Shown here: positions 63,943-64,000 of the stretch, piece by piece
Layout: each line of letters starts with the position of its first letter
How positions within the stretch are numbered: the first letter of the stretch is position 1
NCBI RefSeq assembly: GCF_039655865.1
Contig: NZ_JBBYXL010000001.1
Span: forward strand, 1-64,000
Reading direction: 5' to 3'
DNA: 64,000 nucleotides
Origin: Prosthecobacter sp. SYSU 5D2
Lineage (GTDB): Bacteria; Verrucomicrobiota; Verrucomicrobiia; Verrucomicrobiales; Verrucomicrobiaceae
Position numbers and translations under genes: made by a program
Notes under the pieces: model-generated
Told to the model about the DNA's origin: nothing
Seen by the model: the letters and a program-made list of their open reading frames with translations, nothing else
Databases searched by the model: none

Positions 63943-64000
63943 TTGGGGTGCGTGCTGTTTCTGAAGGCAGCGGTGATTTGATTTCAAGTGTCCAGATTCG

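Overview
The window reads as a chromosomal segment of a GC-rich, diderm member of the Verrucomicrobiota, most likely family Verrucomicrobiaceae (Prosthecobacter/Verrucomicrobium-like). This is inferred from gene content: two secreted DUF1080 proteins, a large autotransporter-associated beta-strand-repeat protein with a PEP-CTERM sorting tail, Uma2, DUF2126-transglutaminase, Mla lipid transport and a Rho with a long disordered N-terminus. Most start codons lack a clear Shine-Dalgarno sequence and are preceded by pyrimidines. No tRNA, rRNA or CRISPR array was seen.

Layout. 0-6 kb: the C-terminal stump of a REP-associated (RAYT-type) transposase, a DUF1080 protein, a small ribbon-helix-helix-like gene behind a palindromic operator, then envelope and repair genes (polysaccharide-export lipoprotein, DoxX-like protein, RuvC, Uma2, polyprenyl glycosylphosphotransferase ending in a strong terminator). 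6-18 kb: a TPR protein, an amino-acid-type solute-binding lipoprotein, a 1139-residue transglutaminase/DUF2126 protein, DUF1080, PAP2 phosphatase, PurU, two secreted alpha/beta hydrolases and an LRR protein. 17.5-30 kb: ABM monooxygenase-MoaA, YebC-Rho, NadE, a secreted propeller-like protein, a PpiD-like foldase, a PLP enzyme and two Hsp20 genes with a sigma-54-like promoter. 30.8-33 kb: TerC and an Na+/H+ antiporter family protein.

33-39.8 kb is the most interesting block: a one-direction run of YciI/DGPF protein, ECF sigma factor with a long C-terminal domain (ECF42 type), two SRPBCC/AHSA1-type proteins, DUF899, a CxxC membrane protein, a GyrI-like domain, two VOC proteins, DoxX and DUF1428. 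Two nearly identical promoter-like elements (TGTCCT-N17-CGTC) precede the first gene and a second sub-operon. This looks like a self-contained sigma-factor regulon of unknown physiological function.

39.8-60 kb: an MscS-like channel, an unrecognised 792-residue protein, the PEP-CTERM protein, an mlaE-F-D-C-A operon with every junction overlapping, LepA, a secreted Ig-like protein, a GYF_2 protein, a Tat-exported phosphoesterase, a REP/REPIN-like repeat region, AccA and a LysM protein. 60.8-63 kb carries a small accessory cluster (excisionase-like HTH, HNH-like protein, unknown protein) behind iteron-like and tandem repeats, then a frameshifted membrane-protein gene and a DHFR/RibD-like protein.
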